Shown in pieces: positions 47,711 through 56,840 of a stretch of DNA of 64,000 nucleotides. A program made the position numbers and the translations under genes. Location of the stretch: NCBI GenBank assembly GCA_902582405.1, contig CACHSA010000005.1, forward strand, positions 35,144 through 99,143. The letters run 5' to 3'. The stretch's first letter is position 1; every line of letters starts with the position of its first letter. The notes under the pieces were generated by a model. It was given only the letters and a program-made list of their open reading frames with translations, had not been told where the DNA came from and did no database searches. Source of the DNA: an uncultured Bacteroidota bacterium (GTDB lineage Bacteria > Bacteroidota > Bacteroidia > Flavobacteriales > Flavobacteriaceae).

Positions 47711-48784
47711 TCAATTTATTACTTCAACTATTTTGACTTCAAAAATAAGGTTAGACTTTGCAGGTATACCTCTAACACCTTTATCTCCATAGGCGAGCTG
47801 ATATGGTATAAACAAAAAAACTTCGTCCCCTTCTTTTAAAAATTTTAATCCTTCTTTGAAGCCAGGGATCATTTGAGCTTCTGGACTAATATCACAGACA
47901 ATTGGGGAATAACCACCAACTACTTTCTTTTGTTCATTTACTAAAGAGAATTTTTCGGCAACTTCTAACATGCTTGTATCTAATAAATTTCCATTTTCAA
48001 AATAAACTGCATAGTGAGCTTTAGCCTTGTTTGTTGAGTTTACTTTTCGTCCATTTCCATTTTTGGTAATTACATACTTTAGTCCTGAAATAGTTTTTTT
48101 AGATTTATTTTTTAAATCATTAAACCTATTAATATTTCCGAGTCTTTCAATTTCTCTTTTTTCTTCAATTTCTACTTTTTTCTTTTCTAAGTCAGAAAAG
48201 TAGTCTGAGAAAATTTTAGTTGCGTCAAAATCCTTCGCCTCACGACCAATTCTTATTATTTCAGCGTTATGTATCGTGTCATTTTGTTGAATTGAATCTA
48301 CGACATTTAAACCCTCAACAACTTTTCCAAAAACGGTATGTTTTCCATCTAACCAAGGTGTTGCTTTATGAGTTATAAAAAATTGACTCCCGTTCGTATT
48401 TTTACCTGCATTTGCCATTGATAAAATACCTGGACTATCATGTTTTAAATCTGTTATCTCGTCTTCGAACCTGTATCCAGGACCTCCAGATCCAGAGGCT
48501 GTTGGATCTCCAGCCTGAATCATAAAATCTTTAATTACCCTATGAAAAATTATTCCATTATAAAACTTTTTATTTTTGTAATTATCTGAAACAAATTTAT
48601 TCTTCCCTTCTACCAAAGAAATAAAATTTGCTACTGTGTTGGGAGTTTTATCTTCAGTAAGTTTCATTAAAATGTTTCCTTTATTTGTGTCAAGTTTAAC
48701 ATATAGACCATCTTCAAGCGAGGAAAACTCATCGTTACATTGAACAATAAATAAAGTTATAAGGAATGCAATTTTTCTAATCAT
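47711..48784 (-). CDS. Lipoprotein peptidyl-prolyl isomerase: cyclophilin plus FKBP fusion
   Basis: 357 residues. Lipoprotein signal with lipobox (ITLFIVQC, Cys 16). Cyclophilin domain about 24-175 ([55 protein letters not shown]). A lysine/glutamate coiled linker (about 195-225) leads to an FKBP domain (about 255-357: [56 protein letters not shown]). Both folds look catalytically plausible. Acts in the periplasm; downstream of gldI (14-base gap), so likely in the same envelope-folding unit. Confidence 0.92.
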   Translation of the reverse strand: MIRKIAFLITLFIVQCNDEFSSLEDGLYVKLDTNKGNILMKLTEDKTPNTVANFISLVEGKNKFVSDNYKNKKFYNGIIFHRVIKDFMIQAGDPTASGSGGPGYRFEDEITDLKHDSPGILSMANAGKNTNGSQFFITHKATPWLDGKHTVFGKVVEGLNVVDSIQQNDTIHNAEIIRIGREAKDFDATKIFSDYFSDLEKKKVEIEEKREIERLGNINRFNDLKNKSKKTISGLKYVITKNGNGRKVNSTNKAKAHYAVYFENGNLLDTSMLEVAEKFSLVNEQKKVVGGYSPIVCDISPEAQMIPGFKEGLKFLKEGDEVFLFIPYQLAYGDKGVRGIPAKSNLIFEVKIVEVIN

Positions 48785-48798
48785 TTAAATAGTTTTTA

Positions 48799-49335
48799 TT
48801 AGTATTTGTTTAACGAAATTAAATTAATCTCTAGAATAAGAGGCTGATTTGTAACAATTTTTTCGCCATCTCCTTGATACCCGTAACACAAAAATGAAGG
48901 CATCAAAAATACTCCAGACTCTTTGACATTTAACTCTTTTATTCCATATCTTAAAGCAGGTAAAATATCCTCTTTATCTACAATATATTTAATTGGTTTT
49001 AAATTGTCATCATTATATATGTCATTACCCTCTAAATCTCTAATATTATAAAAAAAAGTCACTTTGTCTCCAGATTTGGGTTTTAATTCTATATTGGATT
49101 TTTTTGATATTTTAAACCAGAACCCTTTGTTAGTCATCTGATATTTTGACATAGAATCAATTTCAATTATTTTTAAAAAACGTTCCTTTTCAATTTTATT
49201 TAATTCTATATTTTTTAATATAGAATTTTTAATGATTTTTTTTTGATACAGATTAACAGGATCTCTAGATTCAACCTTTCCGCAACTTATTATACATAAT
49301 AAAAGAAATAAAACGTAATACCTATTTTTCATCAT
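48799..49335 (-). CDS. gldI: Gliding motility-associated peptidyl-prolyl isomerase GldI
   Basis: 178 residues. Lipoprotein (lipobox LLCIISC, Cys 18), then an FKBP-like domain from about 65 to the end (GDKVTFFYNIRDLEGNDIY, LPALRYGIKELNVKESG, YGYQGDGEKIVTNQPLILEI). GldI is needed for gliding in Flavobacterium johnsoniae and its gene sits next to a DHH phosphoesterase gene, as here. No other gld genes are in the window. Start overlaps the DHH stop (ATGA). Confidence 0.87.
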   Translation of the reverse strand: MMKNRYYVLFLLLCIISCGKVESRDPVNLYQKKIIKNSILKNIELNKIEKERFLKIIEIDSMSKYQMTNKGFWFKISKKSNIELKPKSGDKVTFFYNIRDLEGNDIYNDDNLKPIKYIVDKEDILPALRYGIKELNVKESGVFLMPSFLCYGYQGDGEKIVTNQPLILEINLISLNKY

Positions 49336-50333
49336 TTTAAAAACTCATGAATTGAAGAAATAAATTTCTTTTCTGTTTCATGTATTGAATCCTTGGAAAA
49401 ACCTCCAGCTGCATTTTTGTGACCTCCGCCACTAAAATATTTTTTAGCGAATCTATTTACATCTAAATTTTTTTTTGAGCGAAAAGAAATTTTAATTAAA
49501 TTCTCATTTTTATCTTCAATAAAAATAACTGAAAGAGAAACACCATTAATTCTTAATCCAAAATTTACAAAACCCTCTGTGTCTCCCCTTTTGAAGTTGT
49601 ATTTTTTAAGTGTTTTATTTGTTAGGACCATATAAGCTACTCCTAATTTATCAATATATTTTAAATTTTTTAGGGCAGTTGCTAAAAGACAAATTCTATC
49701 AAAAGAGAAGTTGTCATAAATCCGTTCGTGAATGTCTGTATGATTTATGCCTTTCTTAAAAAGCTCAGAGACTATTTTGTGGGTGGCACCTGAAGTTAAA
49801 GGATATTTAAATGAACCGGTGTCGGTTAAAATACCTGAGTATATATATGTTGCAATTTCTTTGTCTATAAATTTTTTATTTATCGATTTCATGATATTGT
49901 AAACAATTTCGCAGGTTGATCCAATTTTGGGTTCAGACAAGAAAACAGTTGAAAAATTTTCTGGTAATTCATGATGGTCAATCATAATTATTTGAGTTTT
50001 ATTTTTTTCTATTTCATGAGATAGCAAACCTATCCTTTTTAAAGAATTGAAGTCTAGGGCAAAAATAATTTCAGCTCTTGATAAATATCTTTTTGATTCC
50101 TCAGGGCTTTCCTCATATGAAATTACCTCATGTCCACTGAGCATCCATTTCAGGTAAGACGGGGGTGAATTGGGTAAAATCACATTCGTATTTATTTTTT
50201 TTTTAGTTAAAAAAATACTTAGGGCCAGTGATGCTCCTAATGCATCGGCATCAGGATTTTTATGCGGTATAATAACGCAACTTTTTATACCCCCAAGAAT
50301 TTTATTTAATTTTTGTATAAATTCCGAATACAT
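49332..50333 (-). CDS. DHH family phosphoesterase (NrnA-like bifunctional oligoribonuclease/PAP phosphatase)
   Basis: 333 residues from ATG 50333. DHH domain: IIPHKNPDADALGASLAL (metal Asp cluster), ALDFNSLKRIG, MIDHHELPENF; DHHA1 domain: YFSGGGHKNAAGGFS. NrnA-type enzymes degrade nanoRNAs and 3'-phosphoadenosine 5'-phosphate. A TTG at 50357 is in frame but lies upstream of the predicted -7 box at 50342-50349, which favours ATG 50333. Divergent from ndk. Confidence 0.9.
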   Translation of the reverse strand: MYSEFIQKLNKILGGIKSCVIIPHKNPDADALGASLALSIFLTKKKINTNVILPNSPPSYLKWMLSGHEVISYEESPEESKRYLSRAEIIFALDFNSLKRIGLLSHEIEKNKTQIIMIDHHELPENFSTVFLSEPKIGSTCEIVYNIMKSINKKFIDKEIATYIYSGILTDTGSFKYPLTSGATHKIVSELFKKGINHTDIHERIYDNFSFDRICLLATALKNLKYIDKLGVAYMVLTNKTLKKYNFKRGDTEGFVNFGLRINGVSLSVIFIEDKNENLIKISFRSKKNLDVNRFAKKYFSGGGHKNAAGGFSKDSIHETEKKFISSIHEFLK

Positions 50334-50341
50334 ACTAAATC

Positions 50342-50349
50342 CAAAGATA
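50342..50349 (-). promoter_or_regulatory. -7 promoter element of the DHH gene
   Basis: Reverse strand TATCTTTG, exact TAnnTTTG, 8 bases before ATG 50333. No well-spaced -33 box. Confidence 0.35.
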
Positions 50350-50416
50350 CCAAACACTTGTGATAATATTTCATAATCATTTTTAAATTATATACTTTTT
50401 AAGAAAAATTTATTTT

Positions 50417-50424
50417 TAAATTTG
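50417..50424 (+). promoter_or_regulatory. ndk -7 promoter element
   Basis: TAAATTTG, exact TAnnTTTG, 9 bases before the ATG chosen for ndk. No TTTG at -33 spacing. Confidence 0.4.
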
Positions 50425-50433
50425 AATATGTAT

Positions 50434-50853
50434 ATGGAGAATAATATCACCTTTACTATGATTAAACCAGATGCGATGGAAAATGGTCATGCGGGAGAAA
50501 TTTTATCAATAATAATTAAATCTGGTTTTTATATCTCTGCTTTAAAATTAGTATCACTTTCAAAAAAACAGGCTAAAATTTTCTATAATATTCACAGGAC
50601 AAAACCATTTTTTGATGAACTAGTCGAATTCATGACACGATGTCCCATTATTGTCGCTGTTCTTAAGAAAAAAAATGCTGTTGAGGATTTTAGACAATTA
50701 ATAGGTTCTACTAATCCTGATGAAGCAAAAAATGGTACAATTAGAAAGTTGTTTGCATCATCAATGGGAGAAAATTCTATACACGGTTCCGATTCAAATG
50801 AAAATGCTCGAGTCGAATCTTCATTTTTTTTTGCAGGATCAGAAATTTTTTAA
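50434..50853 (+). CDS. ndk: Nucleoside diphosphate kinase
   Basis: 139 residues, the usual Bacteroidota length. Equalises NTP and dNTP pools by phosphoryl transfer through a histidine. [19 protein letters not shown] opens the fold; the catalytic His is in [16 protein letters not shown]. In-frame ATG at 50428 is an alternative; 50434 gives the standard [13 protein letters not shown] start. Ends 4 bases into the convergent DUF721 gene. Confidence 0.96.
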   Translation: MENNITFTMIKPDAMENGHAGEILSIIIKSGFYISALKLVSLSKKQAKIFYNIHRTKPFFDELVEFMTRCPIIVAVLKKKNAVEDFRQLIGSTNPDEAKNGTIRKLFASSMGENSIHGSDSNENARVESSFFFAGSEIF

Positions 50854-51149
50854 ATAAAAATAATTTTTTGAATTTTATCACTACCAATTTCCTTGTTAAA
50901 GTTCGCAATGATTTTTTCTTTTCCAAAGGATAGCTCTTGTTTCAATGTTGAAGAATTTATTTTTAAGTAAAGAATACTGTTTTTTAAGTAAATGTTTTCA
51001 GTATACTTACTTACGTTTTCACCCATTACATTTTGCCACATTTTTTTTAAAAAAACTTTTTTTAACCCTCCTTTCAACATTTTTGTTGAGGTGATTTTTT
51101 GAATGATACCCTTCAATGACTCAGGCTCTTTAAAGCGAAACTTTTTCAT
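50850..51149 (-). CDS. DUF721 (DciA-like) protein
   Basis: 99 residues. KH-like DUF721 fold: [21 protein letters not shown] and [26 protein letters not shown] are the conserved regions. DUF721 includes DciA, a loader of the replicative helicase in bacteria lacking DnaC. It is next to recF and the lipocalin-like gene, which fits a replication/recombination neighbourhood. Start overlaps the previous gene's stop by 4 bases. Confidence 0.85.
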   Translation of the reverse strand: MKKFRFKEPESLKGIIQKITSTKMLKGGLKKVFLKKMWQNVMGENVSKYTENIYLKNSILYLKINSSTLKQELSFGKEKIIANFNKEIGSDKIQKIIFI

Positions 51150-51562
51150 TTATCGATTTCAAATCTTTTATAATGATATTCGAATTTATTATTGGAAATA
51201 ATTAATTCTTTTTTTGTTAATTTTTTGATTCTTTCTCTCCAACTATTTGAATTAGAATAATAATTTAAGAAAATATGACCAGATTTAGCTTTTTTAATCT
51301 CAAAATGTAATTCATCAAGGGATGAAGTATATGTGTTATTGAAATTTGGTTTTAATTTTTTCTTTATCCCGGTTGAGTCTGCGTTAAAAACATAATAATC
51401 AACAAGTGGGGGTCTCCCTTTGGGATAAAAAACTTCTCCATTAGATGAAACTGAGTAAATCTCCCACATTCCTTCAATGTTTTTTAAATTTTGTTTTTCG
51501 CTGATGTTACAACTAATAAATTGAAAAAAAATAAAAAAAATTACTAAGTAAAATTTGAACAT
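51146..51562 (-). CDS. Lipocalin-like lipoprotein
   Basis: 138 residues. Lipoprotein signal peptide (IFFIFFQFISC, Cys 19), then a short strand-rich domain starting IEGMWEIYSVSSNGEVFYP, typical of Bacteroidota lipocalin-like families. Probably anchored in the outer or inner membrane facing the periplasm. Ten bases downstream of recF, and overlapping DUF721 by 4. Ligand unknown. Confidence 0.78.
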   Translation of the reverse strand: MFKFYLVIFFIFFQFISCNISEKQNLKNIEGMWEIYSVSSNGEVFYPKGRPPLVDYYVFNADSTGIKKKLKPNFNNTYTSSLDELHFEIKKAKSGHIFLNYYSNSNSWRERIKKLTKKELIISNNKFEYHYKRFEIDK

Positions 51563-51571
51563 ATTTAAATA

Positions 51572-52654
51572 TTAAACAATTTCGTGAATTTTATATGAAA
51601 GGTCAGTAGTTTTTATAGCTTTTAAGACTCTATTTTTATCCGTATCTGTAATAAATATTTGTCCAAAGTAATTGTTCTCAATTAGTTGCATTATTAGCTC
51701 TACTCTTTTTTGGTCTAATTTATCAAATATATCATCTAAAAGAATAAGAGGTTTTAATTTTAGTTTTTTTTCTAAAAATTCATATTGAGCCAACTTTAGC
51801 GAAATTAACAGAGATTTTTGTTGCCCTTGACTAGCAAATTTTTTCAAATGAAAACCATTTAACAAAAAGTCCAAATCGTCCTTGTGTGGACCTTGAGTTG
51901 TAAATTGAAATCGTAAATCTTTTTCTAGTGATTTCTTCAATAAATCTCTAAAATTATAATTTTGGAGTTGACTCTTATAGTTAACTTCGACGTATTCTTT
52001 ATTATCTGAGATTGACAAATAATAGGATTGGAATATTTCAGCATATAATTTCATAAATGATTTTCTCTTATTATAAATTCCATTTCCTAGTTCGATAAGT
52101 TTTTCATCATATATCTCGAGTATATTATGATCTAACTTTACTTTTTGATGGCTCATTTTCAACAATGCGTTCCTTTGAGCTAAAATTTTTTTATAGTCAA
52201 TTAATTCTTTTAGAAATTTTTTATCAGTTTGTACAATTATGCTATCCATAAGGTTTCTTCTAAACAAACTTCCACCATAAATAATATCATTATCATATGG
52301 AGAAATTAGGACGAGTGGAAATTGACCAATATGATTAGAAATTTTTTTAAATAATTTCCCATTTCTTTTGAAAACTTTTTTATTTCCTTCCTTGTGACTA
52401 AAATTTAATTTTTCTTGTAAATTATTTTTACTAAAGATTCCTTGAATCATATAAAATTTAGTGCCAAATTTAATATTTGAAATGGAGGAGTTGTTAATGA
52501 AACTCTTGCCAAAACAAAGATGATAAATTGAACTCAAGATATTGGATTTACCCACACCATTTTCACCAACCAAACAAATTATAGATTCTTTAAAAACAAA
52601 AGTTCTTGAATCAATGTTTTTGTAATTTGTTAATGATAGCTCTTCTAATTTCAT
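51572..52654 (-). CDS. recF: DNA replication and repair protein RecF
   Basis: 360 residues from ATG 52654 (MKLEELSLTNYKN). SMC-like ATPase that loads RecA at gaps. Walker A CLVGENGVGKSNILSSIYHL, signature FASQGQQKSLLISLKL, Walker B PLILLDDIFDKLD. A longer frame from 52678 would cross the -7 box at 52663-52670, so the internal ATG is taken. Confidence 0.96.
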   Translation of the reverse strand: MKLEELSLTNYKNIDSRTFVFKESIICLVGENGVGKSNILSSIYHLCFGKSFINNSSISNIKFGTKFYMIQGIFSKNNLQEKLNFSHKEGNKKVFKRNGKLFKKISNHIGQFPLVLISPYDNDIIYGGSLFRRNLMDSIIVQTDKKFLKELIDYKKILAQRNALLKMSHQKVKLDHNILEIYDEKLIELGNGIYNKRKSFMKLYAEIFQSYYLSISDNKEYVEVNYKSQLQNYNFRDLLKKSLEKDLRFQFTTQGPHKDDLDFLLNGFHLKKFASQGQQKSLLISLKLAQYEFLEKKLKLKPLILLDDIFDKLDQKRVELIMQLIENNYFGQIFITDTDKNRVLKAIKTTDLSYKIHEIV

Positions 52655-52662
52655 TATGATAG

Positions 52663-52670
52663 CAAATATA
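52663..52670 (-). promoter_or_regulatory. recF -7 promoter element
   Basis: Reverse strand TATATTTG, exact TAnnTTTG, 8 bases before the recF ATG. No -33 TTTG. Confidence 0.35.
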
Positions 52671-52744
52671 AAACGCACATTTAATTTAAAATTTAATTAA
52701 GTAATATTATTTAGTTATTATATTTATTGTTGAAGAATAAAAGT

Positions 52745-52752
52745 TAAATTTG
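52745..52752 (+). promoter_or_regulatory. -7 promoter element of the TPR-ribH-mutL operon
   Basis: TAAATTTG, exact TAnnTTTG, 7 bases before the ATG at 52760. Candidate TTG -33 elements are at 52727-52732 but too close. Confidence 0.4.
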
Positions 52753-52759
52753 CGCAATT

Positions 52760-53518
52760 ATGGCAACTTACAGTAAAAGAGCTGGTAAAAGATATAATTC
52801 CAAAAAAAGGGTTTTAAACAAGGATAAAATTGAAAGTACTACAGCAGAGGTCTTTGAAACTTTAGACTCTGGAGCATCAAAAACAGAAAGCTTAGTTTCT
52901 AAATACCAGAATTTGATAATTTCTGTAGTAGTTGTAATAACAGTTTCTTTATTTATATATCTATCTTATGAAACCTTTATATACGAGCCAAATAAAAAAG
53001 ATGCCATTAGAGATCTTAACCAAGCTCAATATTACTTTAGCTTAGCACTAGATAGTGATGATCCAAAAGATTTATTTAATAACGCGATTAATGGTGGTGG
53101 TGGCAAATTTGGTTTTCTAGATATAATTCAAAACTACGAAAATACCCCGTCTTCGAATATTGCTGTATTTAGCTTGGGCATGAGTTATTTAAACCTAAAA
53201 CAATATGAAAAAGTTATTTATTATTTAGAAGATTTTAAGTCTAAAGATATTTTATTGTCTTCAATTGCCATGGGTGTCTTAGGAGATGCATATCTTGAGG
53301 TTGGTGATCAAAAAAATGCTATCTCAAGCTATGAAAAAGCTTCTCAATTTAATTCTAATAACTTTACAACACCGAAATATTTATATAAGGCTGGCTTATT
53401 ATCCTTAGAAATGGGAAATAAACTATCAGCTTCAAAATTTTTCAGAAAAATAAAAAGTGACTTTCCTAGTTCAAAAGAAGCAGAGTTTATAGATATTCAA
53501 ATCTCCAAATCAGAATAA
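52760..53518 (+). CDS. Membrane-anchored tetratricopeptide repeat protein
   Basis: 252 residues. Basic N-terminal segment, a single membrane helix at about 54-72 (LIISVVVVITVSLFIYLSY), then periplasmic TPR-like repeats (about 130-245: SNIAVFSLGMSYLNLKQYEK, GVLGDAYLEVGDQKNAISSY, KAGLLSLEMGNKLSASKFFR). Type of YfgM/ancillary Sec-BAM scaffold in topology, but homology is not claimed. First of the forward run ending at the EEP gene; ribH starts 2 bases after its stop. Confidence 0.88.
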   Translation: MATYSKRAGKRYNSKKRVLNKDKIESTTAEVFETLDSGASKTESLVSKYQNLIISVVVVITVSLFIYLSYETFIYEPNKKDAIRDLNQAQYYFSLALDSDDPKDLFNNAINGGGGKFGFLDIIQNYENTPSSNIAVFSLGMSYLNLKQYEKVIYYLEDFKSKDILLSSIAMGVLGDAYLEVGDQKNAISSYEKASQFNSNNFTTPKYLYKAGLLSLEMGNKLSASKFFRKIKSDFPSSKEAEFIDIQISKSE

Positions 53519-53520
53519 TA

Positions 53521-54009
53521 ATGGGCTATTCTGAATTTGATTTATCAAAAAATGAAGATATAAATACTGTTTCATCTAGAAAGGATTTTAAAGTTTCTCT
53601 AATAATCTCACAATGGAATAGTGAAATTACCTCTAATTTATTGCAAGGTTCAGTTGATACCCTCATTGAAAAAGGAATTTTAAAAGAAAATATAATTATC
53701 ACAAAAGTTCCAGGAAGTTTTGAGTTAATATTTGAAGCTAAAAAAAAGTCAAAAGACCCCAATTTTGACTCAATAATTGTTATTGGATGTTTGGTCAAAG
53801 GTGAAACAAAACATTTTAAATACCTATGTAACTCTGTCTCCAATGCTATTGCAGAACTAAATCTTAACTCTGAGATTCCTGTAATTTTTTGTGTGCTAAT
53901 GGACAATAATATTGAGCAATCAATTCAAAGGTCTGGAGGGAAATTAGGTAACAAGGGAATCGATGCGGCGCTGACATCTATTAAAATGATGGAATTGAAC
54001 AGAACATAA
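53521..54009 (+). CDS. ribH: 6,7-dimethyl-8-ribityllumazine synthase
   Basis: 162 residues. Penultimate step of riboflavin synthesis. SQWNSEITSNLL, KVPGSFELIFEAKK, IVIGCLVKGETKHFKYLCNS (catalytic His) and PVIFCVLMDNNIEQSIQRSG are standard. A 10-base gap leads to the small gene at 54020. Confidence 0.96.
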   Translation: MGYSEFDLSKNEDINTVSSRKDFKVSLIISQWNSEITSNLLQGSVDTLIEKGILKENIIITKVPGSFELIFEAKKKSKDPNFDSIIVIGCLVKGETKHFKYLCNSVSNAIAELNLNSEIPVIFCVLMDNNIEQSIQRSGGKLGNKGIDAALTSIKMMELNRT

Positions 54010-54019
54010 AAATATTTTA

Positions 54020-54313
54020 ATGTTTAAAAATTCTTTTTTCAAACTAGAAAGAAATAGAAAGTTTAATTATAATCCTCGTTACCTAAAAGAAAAAAATGAT
54101 CAGTATGGTCATTCATTTGATTCAAGAATAAAAAGTAGTAGGGAGAATTTTATCTCAAGTGACAGAAGCAGTTTTTGGAAAGAAGAGAGAATTAAAAGAA
54201 GAATAAAAGAAAACCGATCTTTTAATAAACTTTTTATAATAATACTATTTTTACTTTTATTTATATTCTTTTACATAATAGATTTTGATTTTTCAATTTT
54301 TATAAAATACTAA
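54020..54313 (+). CDS. Small basic membrane protein between ribH and mutL
   Basis: 97 residues. Residues 1-70 are strongly basic and hydrophilic with aromatic residues (RNRKFNYNPRYLKEKND, SFWKEERIKRRIKENRS); a single membrane helix follows at about 73-92 (FIIILFLLLFIFFYIIDF) near the C-terminus. Databases sometimes label this family riboflavin synthase subunit beta because of its neighbour; nothing in the sequence supports enzymatic activity. The stop overlaps mutL (TAATGA). Function unknown; a tail-anchored protein with a cytoplasmic, possibly nucleic-acid- or ribosome-contacting part is one reading. Confidence 0.8.
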   Translation: MFKNSFFKLERNRKFNYNPRYLKEKNDQYGHSFDSRIKSSRENFISSDRSSFWKEERIKRRIKENRSFNKLFIIILFLLLFIFFYIIDFDFSIFIKY

Positions 54314-56097
54314 TGAAAGACATTATTCAGATTCTGCCAGAAAATGTTTCTAACCAAATCGCAGCTGGCGAAGTTGTTCAGAGACCAGCTTCGTTGATTA
54401 AAGAATTAGTTGAGAACTCAATAGATGCATCGTCAGATAAAATTGAAATTTATTTAAATGATTCTGGAAAAAAATCTATAAAGGTTGTCGATAACGGAAT
54501 CGGAATGAGCAAAAACGACTTGATGATTTGTTTTCAAAGGCATGCAACATCAAAAATTACAGAAAGTAAGGATCTCTTTCATATAAACTCGAAAGGGTTT
54601 AGAGGGGAAGCACTTTCTTCAATTGCCGCAGTGTCTAATTTAGAAATTGTTTCAAGAAGAAAAATCGACAAGTTAGGGCACAAGCTGAAAATCAAAGCTG
54701 GCAAAATACAGTCTGATGAAAAGGTTGTTACTAGTGTTGGCACATACGTTCTAGTAAAAAATTTATTTTTTAATGTTCCCGCTAGAAGAAATTTTTTAAA
54801 ATCTGATACAGTTGAATTGAGGCATATAATCAATGAGTTTCAACGAATTGCGATCGCTCACAGCGAGATCAATTTCACTTTAAACCAAAAGAGTTCAGAA
54901 ATTTTTAATTTACATAAAACCACTATTCATAAGCGGATTAGTAATATTTTTGGAAAAAAAATAGAAGAAAATTTACTCCCAATTAAGGAAAAAACATCTT
55001 TTGTAAAGTTGAAAGGATATGTAATAAAACCAGAAGTATCAAAAAAAACAAGAGGGATGCAATTTTTATTTGTAAATAACAGATTTATAAAGAATAATTT
55101 TCTCTTTCACGCCATAAATAAAGCATACGAAGGTCTTTTACCTGAAAAATATTACCCTGGTTTTTTTATTTTTTTAGAAGTAGATCCTTCATCCATAGAT
55201 GTTAATATTCATCCAAATAAAATTGAAGTAAGATTTGAAGATGATCAGAGTTTATATTCTATACTTATTTCGACAATTAAACACAGCCTAGGGATTTTTC
55301 AGGTTTTACCAACAATCGATTTCGAAAATCAGTCAAGTTTTGAAATTCCCTACTCGAAAAGACGAGAACGCCCAGTTTTTCCCAAAATAGATTTAGACAA
55401 AACTTTTAATCCATTTAAACCCGAAAGTTCCAAATACCATTCAAAAATTTCGAATAAATCAGATACTTTATATAAGGAAGTAGGTTCATCAAATTTGATT
55501 GATTCAAAACTAATCAATGAAATTTTCAATGAAGATAACAATAAGATTTTTCAAATTATGAACTCATATTTGATTACCTCAACAAGAAATTCTCTTTTAA
55601 TTATCGATCAAGAAAGAGCTCACCAGAGAATAATCTATGAAGAACTAATGAAAAAAATCACCAAACCTGACAATGTAAGTCAGAAGCTGGTTTTTCCAGT
55701 AAGTTTTATCATGAATGATGCCCAAAAACTAATCTTCGTTAATTTAAAAAACACCTTAGTCGAAATAGGTTTTAGATTAGAGGTAGAAGAAAAATTTAAA
55801 CTTAAGATTGTTGGAATTCCTAGTATTTGTACTGAAGGTCATGCAAGTAAAATTATTGAGGATCTATTTGATGAATTTAATAACGATTTTGAAATAAAAT
55901 CTTTCAGTTATGCGGACTTGATTGCTAAATCTATTTCAAAATCAACATCTATAAAAAAGGGAACCTTATTGGCAAAAGAGGAACAAAGAAATATTATTAA
56001 CAATCTATTTGATTGCAAAGAGAAATTGTTGTCACCGTTTCAAAAAAAAATATTTTTTTCAATTTCCAAGTCCGAATTAAAAAATAAATTTTTATAA
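54313..56097 (+). CDS. mutL: DNA mismatch repair protein MutL
   Basis: 594 residues. GHKL ATPase head: VVQRPASLIKELVENSIDAS, VVDNGIGM, FQRHATSKI, GFRGEALSSIAAVS; transducer domain with NNRFIKNNF and VDVNIHPNKIEVRF; a linker of about 330-400; C-terminal dimerisation domain. The metal-binding DQHAxxER motif is represented by DQERAHQRIIYE. Overlaps both neighbours by 1 base. Confidence 0.96.
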   Translation: MKDIIQILPENVSNQIAAGEVVQRPASLIKELVENSIDASSDKIEIYLNDSGKKSIKVVDNGIGMSKNDLMICFQRHATSKITESKDLFHINSKGFRGEALSSIAAVSNLEIVSRRKIDKLGHKLKIKAGKIQSDEKVVTSVGTYVLVKNLFFNVPARRNFLKSDTVELRHIINEFQRIAIAHSEINFTLNQKSSEIFNLHKTTIHKRISNIFGKKIEENLLPIKEKTSFVKLKGYVIKPEVSKKTRGMQFLFVNNRFIKNNFLFHAINKAYEGLLPEKYYPGFFIFLEVDPSSIDVNIHPNKIEVRFEDDQSLYSILISTIKHSLGIFQVLPTIDFENQSSFEIPYSKRRERPVFPKIDLDKTFNPFKPESSKYHSKISNKSDTLYKEVGSSNLIDSKLINEIFNEDNNKIFQIMNSYLITSTRNSLLIIDQERAHQRIIYEELMKKITKPDNVSQKLVFPVSFIMNDAQKLIFVNLKNTLVEIGFRLEVEEKFKLKIVGIPSICTEGHASKIIEDLFDEFNNDFEIKSFSYADLIAKSISKSTSIKKGTLLAKEEQRNIINNLFDCKEKLLSPFQKKIFFSISKSELKNKFL

Positions 56098-56840
56098 TGA
56101 CTAAGCTTACTGAGACTGTCAAGCATTTGTTAATTATCAACGGAATACTTTTTCTTGCCACTTCCTTGTATGGTGATCAGTTATACCATCTTTTTGCTTT
56201 GCATTATTATGATAACCCATTATTTCAAATTTGGCAACCTTTAACACATATGTTTTTACATGGGAACTTTAATCACATTTTGTTTAATATGATTGGATTA
56301 TGGATGTTCGGTTCTCCATTGGAGCAGATGTGGGGTAAGAATAAATTTATATTTTTTTATATCTCTGCTGGTCTTGGTGCTGCAACTCTACAGTCCTTGT
56401 ACAGTGTTTATGATTTTAATTCAATTTTGGAAATATTAATGGAAAACGGGTTTAATTCAAACGAAATTAAAGCTGCTATGAAGACCAATAGATATAACAT
56501 AAATTGGTTAAATTATATTTCCGAAGAACAGCTTAGTCGTCTTAATGAAGGCTTCAACTTGTCAATGGTTGGAGCTTCTGGCGCATTATACGGAATTTTA
56601 GTGGCATTTGCATTTTCATTCCCTAATGTTTCACTTTTTTTAATATTTATTCCAATTCCTATAAAAGCAAAGTATTTTGTACCTCTTTTAATTTTGGGAG
56701 ATTTATTTTTTGGTTTTTCAAATTCTTACTCGATAGGACCTATCGCACATTTTGCGCACGTAGGAGGAGCGTTAACAGGTTTAGCTATGATGATATATTG
56801 GAAAAAGAATCAATTCAATAAAAACAGATGGGACTTATGA
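56097..56840 (+). CDS. Rhomboid family intramembrane serine protease (first of a pair)
   Basis: 247 residues, about six membrane segments. HMFLHGNFNHILFNMIGLW holds the L1-loop and HxxxN motif; the nucleophile is in MVGASGALYGILVAF (GASG) and the catalytic His in IAHFAHVGGALTG, so the Ser-His dyad is complete. An insertion of about 50 hydrophilic residues between the second and third segments (NGFNSNEIKAAMKTNRY) is a feature of Bacteroidota copies. Overlaps the next rhomboid by 13 bases. Confidence 0.92.
   Translation: MTKLTETVKHLLIINGILFLATSLYGDQLYHLFALHYYDNPLFQIWQPLTHMFLHGNFNHILFNMIGLWMFGSPLEQMWGKNKFIFFYISAGLGAATLQSLYSVYDFNSILEILMENGFNSNEIKAAMKTNRYNINWLNYISEEQLSRLNEGFNLSMVGASGALYGILVAFAFSFPNVSLFLIFIPIPIKAKYFVPLLILGDLFFGFSNSYSIGPIAHFAHVGGALTGLAMMIYWKKNQFNKNRWDL

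Noticed and set aside
53526..53906. 126-codon open frame opposite ribH
   Set aside because: Antisense shadow of a fully conserved enzyme gene.
54020..54313. Riboflavin synthase beta subunit identity
   Set aside because: The actual lumazine synthase is the preceding gene; this product is a basic protein with one membrane helix and no enzyme motifs.
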